Below, piece by piece: positions 57,793 through 64,000 of a DNA stretch of 64,000 nucleotides. Numbering within the stretch: the first letter of the stretch is position 1; each line of letters begins with the position of its first letter. The DNA lies in the NCBI GenBank assembly GCA_014218215.1, contig CP043652.1, forward strand, positions 3,038,001 to 3,102,000. Direction: 5' to 3'. This stretch comes from Geodermatophilaceae bacterium NBWT11 (GTDB lineage Bacteria > Actinomycetota > Actinomycetes > Mycobacteriales > Geodermatophilaceae). The notes under the pieces were generated by a model, which was not told where the DNA came from, searched no databases, and saw nothing but the letters and a program-made list of their open reading frames with translations. The translations under genes were made by a program, and so were the position numbers.

Positions 57793-58191
57793 CGGCCACC
57801 ATCGGCCGACGTCTACTGCGCCTGGGTCGGCCGTCGGTGTCACCAGATGCAGGGGCACCCGGGTGACCTCATAGCGTGGCGGTTCCAGATGGGTTCGCAG
57901 CGTGCGCTGCTGGGTCCGACGTCGAAGCCGCCGATGCCCTTCGATGCCTGTCCCCACCAGGAGGGCAACCACAATGCCGACGGCCGCGGATGCTGCGACG
58001 TACCCCGTCGACCACCCGCCTGCGACCACGTCTGCAGCGGCCTGGCCGTTACCGGGGGTCACCGTGGCCTGGGCGGGGTGTCCGTGCGTGGCCACCCGGG
58101 TCAGCAGGCCGACCACCAGCACGGTGGTCGCTGCGGTCGCCGTCAGCACGACCGCTCGCCGCCGGGGGCGGCGCCTAGGAATCTCAGACAC
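57535..58191 (-). CDS. Two-helix membrane protein, 3' end overlapping ccdA
   Basis: 218 residues from GTG (VSEIPRRRPRRRAVVLTATA), overlapping the ccsB stop by 8 bp. Two membrane helices are likely (AVVLTATAATTVLVVGLLTR and VAASAAVGIVVALLVGTGIE), then a basic loop and HLEPPRYEVTRVPLHLVTPT. The last 85 residues are read antisense through the end of ccdA and are Gln/Gly/Ser-rich, so the real protein may once have ended near 57790. No family recognised; probably a helper of the ccsB-lnt-ctaG unit. Confidence 0.55.
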   Translation of the reverse strand: MSEIPRRRPRRRAVVLTATAATTVLVVGLLTRVATHGHPAQATVTPGNGQAAADVVAGGWSTGYVAASAAVGIVVALLVGTGIEGHRRLRRRTQQRTLRTHLEPPRYEVTRVPLHLVTPTADPGAVDVGRWWPSDERRAQSGRGQPGSGVDHDRVPGAGEQQDSQQDQEAAADTGDGAGMAAGVPGQGQGPPSSAGDEHERQSQTQAVGQGQDGTAGR

Positions 58192-59203
58192 CGCCGTAGG
58201 AGTGCAGGCCGGTGGAGACGAGGTTGACGAAGAGCAGGTTGAACACCAGCGAGCCGAAGCCCACCAGGTTGATCCACGCCGCCGGCGCACCCCGCCACCC
58301 CGCAGTGCTGCGGGCGTGCAGGTAGGAGGCGTAGGCCACCCAGGAGATGAACGCCCACGTCTCCTTGGGGTCCCAACCCCAGAACCGGCCCCATGCGCTC
58401 TCGGCCCAGATCGCCCCGGCGACCACGGCGAACGTCCAGATGGGGAACGCGAACACCGCCGCCCGGTGGGCTACCCGGTCCAGTGCGACCGATGAGGGAA
58501 GTCGGTCCAGCACGCCCATCCGTGCGCGGGGCGGGCGTCCCTCGCGGCGTCGTTGGAGCAAGAACAAGACGCTGGCGGTGGCACTGACCAGGAACACCCC
58601 GAAGGAGATGATCGCCGCCGAGACGTGCACGACCAGCCAGTCCGAGCGCAGAGCGGCGATCAGCGGGCCGGCCTCGGCGTAGAGGAAGAAGCCGATGAGC
58701 ACCAGACTGACCATCACCGGGCCGGTCACGAACAGCCCGATGTGACGCATCGCAGGCACCCGGAACGCTGTGACCAGGTAGGCCAGGACACCGATCAGCA
58801 CCGCCGCGGTCCCGAACTCGTACATGTTGCCCCACGGGGCGCGACCGGTCCCGAAACCCCGCAAGGCGAGCACAGCGGTCTGCACGACCGCGCCCAGCAC
58901 CGTCAGCGCCAGGGCCAGCGTGCTCCAGGAGAACCGGCGTGCGGGCCGGACGAAGGGCGAGTCAGCGGAGGGCGGGTCGGCGGCCGGCGGCTCGGCGGCG
59001 GGCGAACCGCCCTGTCCCGGCGGCGCCGTCCTCGATCCAGCCGGGATGAGCACCGGGGACCGGGACTCGGCGTCGGCTGCGGTGGCCCGTTGCCGCGATC
59101 CGAACGCGAGCTGGGCGCAGAAGGCAAGGGTGGCCAGGCCATAGGCGAGCACGGAGACCGTGAAGAGCTGGTCGGACAGGGAGGCCATCGTCTGGGTGCT
59201 CAT
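58184..59203 (-). CDS. ccsB: Cytochrome c biogenesis protein CcsB (haem handling)
   Basis: 339 residues. The tryptophan-rich haem-binding motif WGRFWGWDPKETWAFISW is present, with conserved His residues in SDWLVVHVSAAIISFGVFLV and VAHRAAVFAFPIWTF. About eight membrane helices, with a Pro/Ser insert at 45-85. It belongs to the system II haem lyase (CcsA/ResC) family. Its partner ResB/Ccs1 is not encoded in the window. ATG overlaps the lnt stop by 4 bp. Confidence 0.93.
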   Translation of the reverse strand: MSTQTMASLSDQLFTVSVLAYGLATLAFCAQLAFGSRQRATAADAESRSPVLIPAGSRTAPPGQGGSPAAEPPAADPPSADSPFVRPARRFSWSTLALALTVLGAVVQTAVLALRGFGTGRAPWGNMYEFGTAAVLIGVLAYLVTAFRVPAMRHIGLFVTGPVMVSLVLIGFFLYAEAGPLIAALRSDWLVVHVSAAIISFGVFLVSATASVLFLLQRRREGRPPRARMGVLDRLPSSVALDRVAHRAAVFAFPIWTFAVVAGAIWAESAWGRFWGWDPKETWAFISWVAYASYLHARSTAGWRGAPAAWINLVGFGSLVFNLLFVNLVSTGLHSYGGV

Positions 59204-60921
59204 CGGGTCAGGTGTCCTCGGGGTCGTCGGTGGGGGAGCTGAGCGGTGCGATCAGGGTCGCCAGCAGCAGGAGAAGGAGCGGGGGCAGCGGCGTGAGCTG
59301 TGCGCCGTCTCCGCACAGCGGGCCGGGTCGCCGCGACGAGTGCTGCCAGGGCAGCCAGGCTCAGTGCCGCCTCGGGGGCCGCACCCACACGGGTGGCCAG
59401 CGTGGTGCTCTCAGCCAGGGTGACCGGGCCGACGAACTGCCAGGGTCGGAACAGCTCGGACTCATCGACCACTGTGCCGTCGGGGTCGATGACCGCGGAC
59501 AGGCCACTGGTCGCGGACACGACGACCGTCCGGTCGTGCTCGATCGCCCGCAGGCGACTCATCGCGAGCTGCTGCGGGCTCTCATCGGTGAACCCGAAGG
59601 TCGCGTTGTTGGTCTGCACCACCAGCAACCGGGCACCTTGCTCGACGACGTCGCTGACGAGTCCGTCGTAGGCGACCTCGAAGCAGATGACGTCCCCGAC
59701 CGGTACGCCGGCGATGTCGAGCAGCCCCACCTCCTCACCGGCCACGAAGTCCCGCTCGAGCAGGTCGACCTGGTCGCTGAAGAGCCGGAAGAACGACCGG
59801 GCGGGCATGTACTCCCCGAAAGGCACCGGGTGGCGCTTGGCGTACTGCTGTCCCGGCCCAGTGACGGGGTCCCAGACGATGCCGGCGTTGGTGAGGTTCT
59901 CCCCCGGTCCTTCCAAGACCGCCCCGATGAGGATGGGAACACCGATCGCCTGCGCCGCCCGAGTGATCTGGGCGGCCGCGTCGGGGTTGATCAGGGGGTC
60001 GATGTCGGAGCTGTTCTCCGGCCAGATGACCAACCGGGGGGCCGGCTCGGTCCCTGCCTCCACAGCTGCAGCCAGGTCGAGGGTGGCCTGGACGTGGTTG
60101 TCCAGAACCGCGCGTCGTTGGGCGTTGAAGTCCAGGCCCGCTCGGGGCACGTTGCCCTGGATCACCGCGACGGTCACTGCCCGCCCAGTGTCGGTGGAGG
60201 AGGCCGGACTGAGATGGAATGCCGAGGCCCACAGGGGGACGCTGACCAGCATCGGGAGCATGGCCACCAGCAGTGCCGGCCCACCGCGGGGCCACGCACT
60301 GCGGTCGGGTGAGGGCCGTGGCTGGCTGCGGCTGACCATCACCGCAGCGATCTGCGTGCCGGTCAGCGCGACCGCGAAGCTCACCAGCGGTACCCCACCC
60401 ACGGCGGCGAGCTGAGCCAGTGGGGAGTCGGCCTGACTGAAGGCCAACCGTCCCCACGGCAACCCACCGAAGGGCCATCGCGACCGGGCAGCCTCCACGG
60501 CGACCCACAGACATGCCGACCACCACGCTGCGCCCGGAAGCCTGCTCAGGGCAGCGCATCCTGCGCCCAGAGCGGCGTAGAACAGGGCTTGGGACACGGC
60601 CAGAGCCACCCACGGCACAGCGCCGACGAACACCCCAGCCCAGCTCAGCAGCGGCAGCATGAACGCCAGACCGAAGACCATGCCCAGGACGGCGCCCTGC
60701 CAGGGCGAACGCCGGTGGGTGGCCCACGACAGCATCGCCGGGGCCAGCAGGGCCAACGGCCACAGGTTCCAGGAGGGGAAGGCCAGCCACAGCAGCGCCC
60801 CGCCGGCGCCCGCCACGGCCAGACCGGCGAGCGCGCCTGTCCTGGTTGGACTTCTCCACCGGGGAGCACCTGGGGCGGGGGCTGTCGAATCTCGGCCCAG
60901 TAGGGCCGGCGCCCCGGTCAC
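59200..60921 (-). CDS. lnt: Apolipoprotein N-acyltransferase
   Basis: 573 residues. An N-terminal set of membrane helices (about 30-220) precedes a nitrilase-type domain (about 245-500). The catalytic triad is Glu in RLVIWPENSSDIDPLI, Lys in QYAKRHPVPFGEYMPA, and Cys in VGDVICFEVAYDGLV. It adds the third acyl chain to lipoproteins. It overlaps ctaG by 4 bp upstream and ccsB by 4 bp downstream. An Lnt beside LspA on the same accessory region suggests dedicated maturation of its own lipoproteins. The Arg/Pro tail is unusual. Confidence 0.94.
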   Translation of the reverse strand: MTGAPALLGRDSTAPAPGAPRWRSPTRTGALAGLAVAGAGGALLWLAFPSWNLWPLALLAPAMLSWATHRRSPWQGAVLGMVFGLAFMLPLLSWAGVFVGAVPWVALAVSQALFYAALGAGCAALSRLPGAAWWSACLWVAVEAARSRWPFGGLPWGRLAFSQADSPLAQLAAVGGVPLVSFAVALTGTQIAAVMVSRSQPRPSPDRSAWPRGGPALLVAMLPMLVSVPLWASAFHLSPASSTDTGRAVTVAVIQGNVPRAGLDFNAQRRAVLDNHVQATLDLAAAVEAGTEPAPRLVIWPENSSDIDPLINPDAAAQITRAAQAIGVPILIGAVLEGPGENLTNAGIVWDPVTGPGQQYAKRHPVPFGEYMPARSFFRLFSDQVDLLERDFVAGEEVGLLDIAGVPVGDVICFEVAYDGLVSDVVEQGARLLVVQTNNATFGFTDESPQQLAMSRLRAIEHDRTVVVSATSGLSAVIDPDGTVVDESELFRPWQFVGPVTLAESTTLATRVGAAPEAALSLAALAALVAATRPAVRRRRTAHAAAPAPSPAAGDPDRTAQLPHRRPRGHLTR

Positions 60922-61910
60922 CGGGAGGGCACGGCGTCAGGACCGGGGGAGCGCGCCGACTGCTGGGCCAACTGGGCCAGGTGAGCGTTGTAGGCGGCCA
61001 GGTCCAGATCCCCCGAGCGAGCCTCAGCTCGGTCAGCGGCCCGGTTGCGGCGCTCATCTGATGCCACCCAGGAGAAGAACACCACGCCCAGCACCAGGAT
61101 CGTGGGCAGTTCGCCGAACACCCAGGTGAGGCTGCCGGCGGTGGACTGGTCGGCCATCGGGTCGATGTCCCAGGCAGCAGGGGGGTCACTGAAGACCCGA
61201 ACTAGGGGGGTGCTGGCCATCATGATCGCGACGCCGAAGAAGGCGTGCATGGGCATCGGGAGCAGCAGCTCGAGCATCCGCACCGGATGACGGGAGGAGT
61301 GTGGCCACGGGTCCACGGCCAGCACCCCTCCGAAGAACAGCAACCCGGTGACCAGGAAATGGCCCAGCATCACGATGTGACCGACGGCGTTCTCCATCAT
61401 CAGGTCCACCAGCGGGGTGAAGTAGATGCCGTACAGCGACGCGATGAACAACGGCATCGTGAAGCCCGGGTGTGACACGACGGCCGCGAACCGGCTGTGC
61501 AGCGCCACCAGGAGCCACCGGCGGAACGCCCCCGCCCGGCCGTGCCCCCGAGGCAGGGTGCGCAACGCCAAGGTCACCGGCGCCCCCAGCAGCAACAGAA
61601 TGGGGGAGACCATGGACAGCACCATGTGCTGGCTCATGTGGATGCTGAACAGCACCATGCCGTAGCCCTGGACCCCCGTCGCAGTCACGGCCAAGACGCT
61701 GAGCACACCCAGGGTGAACGTCATCGTCCGGTACCAGGCCCAGCCGACGCCCGAGCGCCGCAGCCGGATGACACCCAGCAGGTACAGCGCCAGCGCCAGG
61801 ACAGCCAGAGCGGGAATGACCGATGTCCAGTCCAGCTGGATGGCCATGAGGCGGGCCAAGGTCGGCGGCTGGGTGGGCATCCACATCACGCCGCTGTGAT
61901 CTGCACCCAC
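60918..61910 (-). CDS. CtaG-family (caa3 type) membrane protein
   Basis: 330 residues from GTG with GGAG upstream. Seven or so membrane helices. Conserved motifs are LFSIHMSQHMVLSMVSPILL, VSHPGFTMPLFIASLYGIYF and MPMHAFFGVAIMMASTPLV, rich in His and Met as in the caa3_CtaG family linked to cytochrome oxidase assembly and copper delivery. First gene of the ctaG-lnt-ccsB unit. Distinct from the Cox11-type CtaG of proteobacteria. Confidence 0.93.
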   Translation of the reverse strand: MGADHSGVMWMPTQPPTLARLMAIQLDWTSVIPALAVLALALYLLGVIRLRRSGVGWAWYRTMTFTLGVLSVLAVTATGVQGYGMVLFSIHMSQHMVLSMVSPILLLLGAPVTLALRTLPRGHGRAGAFRRWLLVALHSRFAAVVSHPGFTMPLFIASLYGIYFTPLVDLMMENAVGHIVMLGHFLVTGLLFFGGVLAVDPWPHSSRHPVRMLELLLPMPMHAFFGVAIMMASTPLVRVFSDPPAAWDIDPMADQSTAGSLTWVFGELPTILVLGVVFFSWVASDERRNRAADRAEARSGDLDLAAYNAHLAQLAQQSARSPGPDAVPSR

Positions 61911-61968
61911 ATCTACTCCTGCCGCCAGTGTGTCGCGGTCCGCCTCCGGGGCGGGCAGCCGCTCGACT

Positions 61969-61982
61969 CATAGTCTCCTATG
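61969..61982. promoter_or_regulatory. Short palindrome in the divergent ctaG/M23 region
   Basis: CATAG-TCTC-CTATG lies in the 166 bases between the divergent CtaG-family and M23 genes. Its CTAT/ATAG half-sites recall the palindrome at 54830. It may be a shared operator for the region; weak evidence. Confidence 0.35.
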
Positions 61983-62076
61983 CGGGATCGTAGATGACCG
62001 CGGTCCCCGCTGCGACGACCGACCGAATCGCAGGGCGCGCCAGTGCGACCGGACACCACGTGAGGGGTTACTGCAG

Positions 62077-62823
62077 GTGAAACACGCCCCAGACGATGCC
62101 GTGGCGGCACCGCAGGCCCAGGCAACTCCCCGTCTGAACGTGGGTCGCAAGGGCATCCATGGACGACCACAGGCCCTTCTCGGCGCCCTGATCACCGGCG
62201 CCCTCCTGGCCGCCATCGGAGCAGCCCCCTGGTCCAGTCGCGGGGTGGAAGCCTTGCCGGACGGCGGGATCAGCGTGGCTGCCGCCTTGGAGCTCAGCGG
62301 GGACAGCGCGGACGCGGATTCCGAGGTCTTCGCCCAGGCCCAGGCTCAGGCCCAGATCAGCCAGAGCGAGGCCGCAGCCCGGTTGGAGCTCCTGGCGGCC
62401 TCGAGGGCCGAGCGCGTCGAGCGGGAGCGACCACAGGCCGTGCTTCCGGTTCAGGGCGTACTGACCAGCAGTTTCGGTGCCCGATGGGGAACGACACACA
62501 ACGGGCTGGACTTCGGGGCGCCCATGCTCACCCAAGAGGTCGCGGCCGCCGATGGTGTGGTGGTGCGGGCCGGGACGGCCAGCGGGTTCGGGCTCGCCGT
62601 CTACATCCAGCACCCCAACGGCGACGTCACCGTCTACGGCCACATGGAAACCATCCAGGTACGCGCCGGTGACATCGTGGCCGCCGGAGACCCGATCGCC
62701 CTGCTGGGCAATCGGGGTCAGTCAACCGGGCCCCACCTGCACTTCGAGGTCCACCAGGGCGGCATGAACGGACCACGCCTGGACCCGGCGCAATGGCTGG
62801 CCGACCGCGGAGTGCAGCTGTGA
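62077..62823 (+). CDS. M23-family peptidase (LytM-type)
   Basis: 248 residues from GTG. An N-terminal signal-anchor (ALLGALITGALLAAIGAAPW) and an Ala/Gln/Glu helix (AQAQAQAQISQSEAAARLEL) precede the M23 domain (about 130-245). Zinc ligands: His and Asp in GTTHNGLDFGAP and the HxH in TGPHLHFEVHQGG; GHMETIQVRAGDIVAAGDPI is also typical. It would cut peptide crosslinks in the cell wall. It may let envelope complexes of this locus assemble, or act in growth. The start is not certain; GAGGGG lies 10 bases upstream. Confidence 0.92.
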   Translation: MKHAPDDAVAAPQAQATPRLNVGRKGIHGRPQALLGALITGALLAAIGAAPWSSRGVEALPDGGISVAAALELSGDSADADSEVFAQAQAQAQISQSEAAARLELLAASRAERVERERPQAVLPVQGVLTSSFGARWGTTHNGLDFGAPMLTQEVAAADGVVVRAGTASGFGLAVYIQHPNGDVTVYGHMETIQVRAGDIVAAGDPIALLGNRGQSTGPHLHFEVHQGGMNGPRLDPAQWLADRGVQL

Positions 62824-62866
62824 ACGCACAGTCCGTTCAGTCCACCCGCCCGACGGGGGGGCTGAC

Positions 62867-63643
62867 ATGGACCCGGCAACCCTGATCGGCGTCGCGATCG
62901 CCCTGGTCGCGATCATCGCCTCGATGATCATGGAGGGCTCGTCCCCCATGGCCATCGTCCTGCTGCCCCCGATCATCCTGGTCTTCGTCGGCACCTTCGG
63001 CGCCGCGATCGCCGGCTCCACGATGGCCGACGTCAAGAAGCTCGGCACCTGGTTCAAGATGGGCCTGACCCCGGCCGCGGTGCCCCCGGCCACCGAGCAG
63101 ATCCAGACCCTGGTGACGCTGGCCGAGAAGGCCCGCAAGGAGGGCCTGCTGGCCCTGGAGTCCTCCATCAAGGCCATCGAGGACCCCTTCCTGCAGCGCG
63201 GCCTGCAGATGGCCGTCGACGGCACCGACCCCGAGGACCTCCGCACCGTCCTGGACAGCGAGATCGCCGCCAAGAAGAGCGAGGACAAGGTCGCGGCCAA
63301 GTTCTTCACCGCCATGGGCGGCTACGCCCCGACCATCGGCATCATCGGCACCGTCATCGGGCTCATCCACGTGCTGGAGAACCTCAACCAGCCCGAGACG
63401 CTCGGTGAGCTGATTGCCGCCGCGTTCGTCGCGACGCTATGGGGCGTGCTGTCGGCCAACGTGTTCTGGCTGCCCATGGCCGCCAAGATCACCCGCACCA
63501 GCGACCTGCAGGCCGCCCAGATGAACCTGCTCGTCGAGGGCATCTCGGAGATCCAGGCCGGCACCAGCCCGCGCACCGTCCGGCAGGTGCTGACCAGCCT
63601 CGTGCCGCCCAGTGAGGCCGCGTCCCTGCGGGTGGTGTCCTGA
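62867..63643 (+). CDS. motA: Second MotA (inverted duplicate, no motB)
   Basis: 258 residues. Identical to copy 1 except I31V, K175Q, H181E, K241V and the last eight residues (AASLRVVS in place of VAAAAAAA). The DNA is also nearly the same, beginning at GCTGACATG. All four membrane helices and the channel segment are intact. No motB, flbD or fliL flanks it; instead an M23 peptidase precedes it and a cupredoxin follows. The upstream SD is replaced by a G-run. It could form a mixed stator with the distant MotB or be a passenger. Confidence 0.95.
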   Translation: MDPATLIGVAIALVAIIASMIMEGSSPMAIVLLPPIILVFVGTFGAAIAGSTMADVKKLGTWFKMGLTPAAVPPATEQIQTLVTLAEKARKEGLLALESSIKAIEDPFLQRGLQMAVDGTDPEDLRTVLDSEIAAKKSEDKVAAKFFTAMGGYAPTIGIIGTVIGLIHVLENLNQPETLGELIAAAFVATLWGVLSANVFWLPMAAKITRTSDLQAAQMNLLVEGISEIQAGTSPRTVRQVLTSLVPPSEAASLRVVS

Positions 63644-63675
63644 CCTCGTAACCGGTCGCTGCTGCTACTGGCAGC

Positions 63676-64000
63676 TCAGCCGGATGTCACGGTCATGGTC
63701 CCCACCTGGCCGAGGGCCAGGTGGAAGGAGCACTCGAAGGGGTAGTCACCGGGGGCGGTGACGTCAAAGTCGATGGTGGCCTCATCACCTGGCCCGAGGA
63801 TGGGGATCTCCTCGGTGATGGCGGCGGGCCCCTGGCCTGCGCTGAAGAGGAAGTTGTGGGTCATCTGGGTCGCTTCGCTGGACAGGGTGAGCCGTACGGG
63901 TCCTGGTGCGACCGTGAAGGCGTCGGGGAGGAAGACAAAGTCGTCGTTGACGACCAGGGTTACTTCCTGGGTCCCGTCGGCTGCGGTGGTCACCGCGGCC
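63676..64000 (-). CDS. Cupredoxin-domain protein, C-terminal part
   Basis: At least 105 residues; the frame stays open to the right edge, so the N-terminus with its likely signal peptide is missing. The domain reads VTLVVNDDFVFLPDAFTVAP, TQMTHNFLFSAGQG, and ends FECSFHLALGQVGTMTV. The His, Cys, His and Met of a type 1 copper site appear in MTH, ECSFH and GTM. Probably an exported copper-binding electron-transfer or chaperone protein, in keeping with the metal theme of the region. Confidence 0.85.
   Translation of the reverse strand, partial: AAVTTAADGTQEVTLVVNDDFVFLPDAFTVAPGPVRLTLSSEATQMTHNFLFSAGQGPAAITEEIPILGPGDEATIDFDVTAPGDYPFECSFHLALGQVGTMTVTSG

Noticed and set aside
1-64000. CRISPR arrays, rRNA genes or insertion sequences
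   Set aside because: No regularly spaced repeats with unique spacers, no rRNA-like sequence and no transposase were found. The only arrays are direct tandem repeats without spacers.

Overview
The window is very GC-rich DNA with GTG, TTG and ATG starts, tightly overlapping operons and a complete flagellar gene set. It also carries the actinobacterial core block fumC-glpX-DUF4245-xseB/A-ispH-DUF6542-ychF, the same families in similar order as Mycobacterium tuberculosis Rv1098c-Rv1112. Together these point to a motile actinobacterium. A soil or rock actinomycete of the Geodermatophilaceae type is my best inference, but the genus cannot be proved from this sequence.

Region 1 (1-23.7 kb) is the motility cluster. 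On the minus strand, in transcription order, are a FliA-type sigma factor, flagellin fliC, then fliD-fliS-(FliT-like gene), then flgB-flgC-fliE-fliF-fliG-fliH-fliI-fliJ-(NlpC/P60 + SLT hydrolase)-fliK-flgD-flgE, then flbD-motA-motB-fliL, cut by the window edge. On the plus strand are flgN-flgK-flgL-csrA and four little-known genes, one encoding a divergent sigma-70-like protein. Several units are preceded by a shared CTCAA-N15/16-GCCGA-type motif that looks like a sigma-28 promoter, so FliA probably controls late genes and itself, and the unknown genes may be motility genes.

Region 2 (23.7-44.6 kb) is chromosomal core: an NlpC-like/VanY-type cell-wall protein, citrate synthase, fumarase, three tandem paralogues of a Gln/Tyr/Gly-repeat membrane protein, GlpX, exonuclease VII, a class A penicillin-binding protein, an LCP protein, IspH, RmuC, two alkylation-repair proteins and YchF.

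Region 3 (44.6-49.4 kb) starts directly after ychF with a tyrosine integrase and an excisionase-like protein. Small unknown and HTH genes and a 17-copy hexanucleotide repeat follow. It looks like an integrated mobile element.

Region 4 (49.4-64 kb) is a metal, envelope-folding and lipoprotein module: DUF4396, DUF305 and DUF6153 proteins, LspA, a P1B metal ATPase with a CadC-type repressor, DsbA-like, VKOR, TlpA-like, CcdA and CcsB proteins, Lnt, a CtaG-family protein, an M23 peptidase and a cupredoxin. Inside it sits a second, nearly identical motA without motB, in inverted orientation to the first copy 61 kb away. The module is probably accessory: it handles copper or other soft metals, forms disulfides, delivers reductant and matures lipoproteins.
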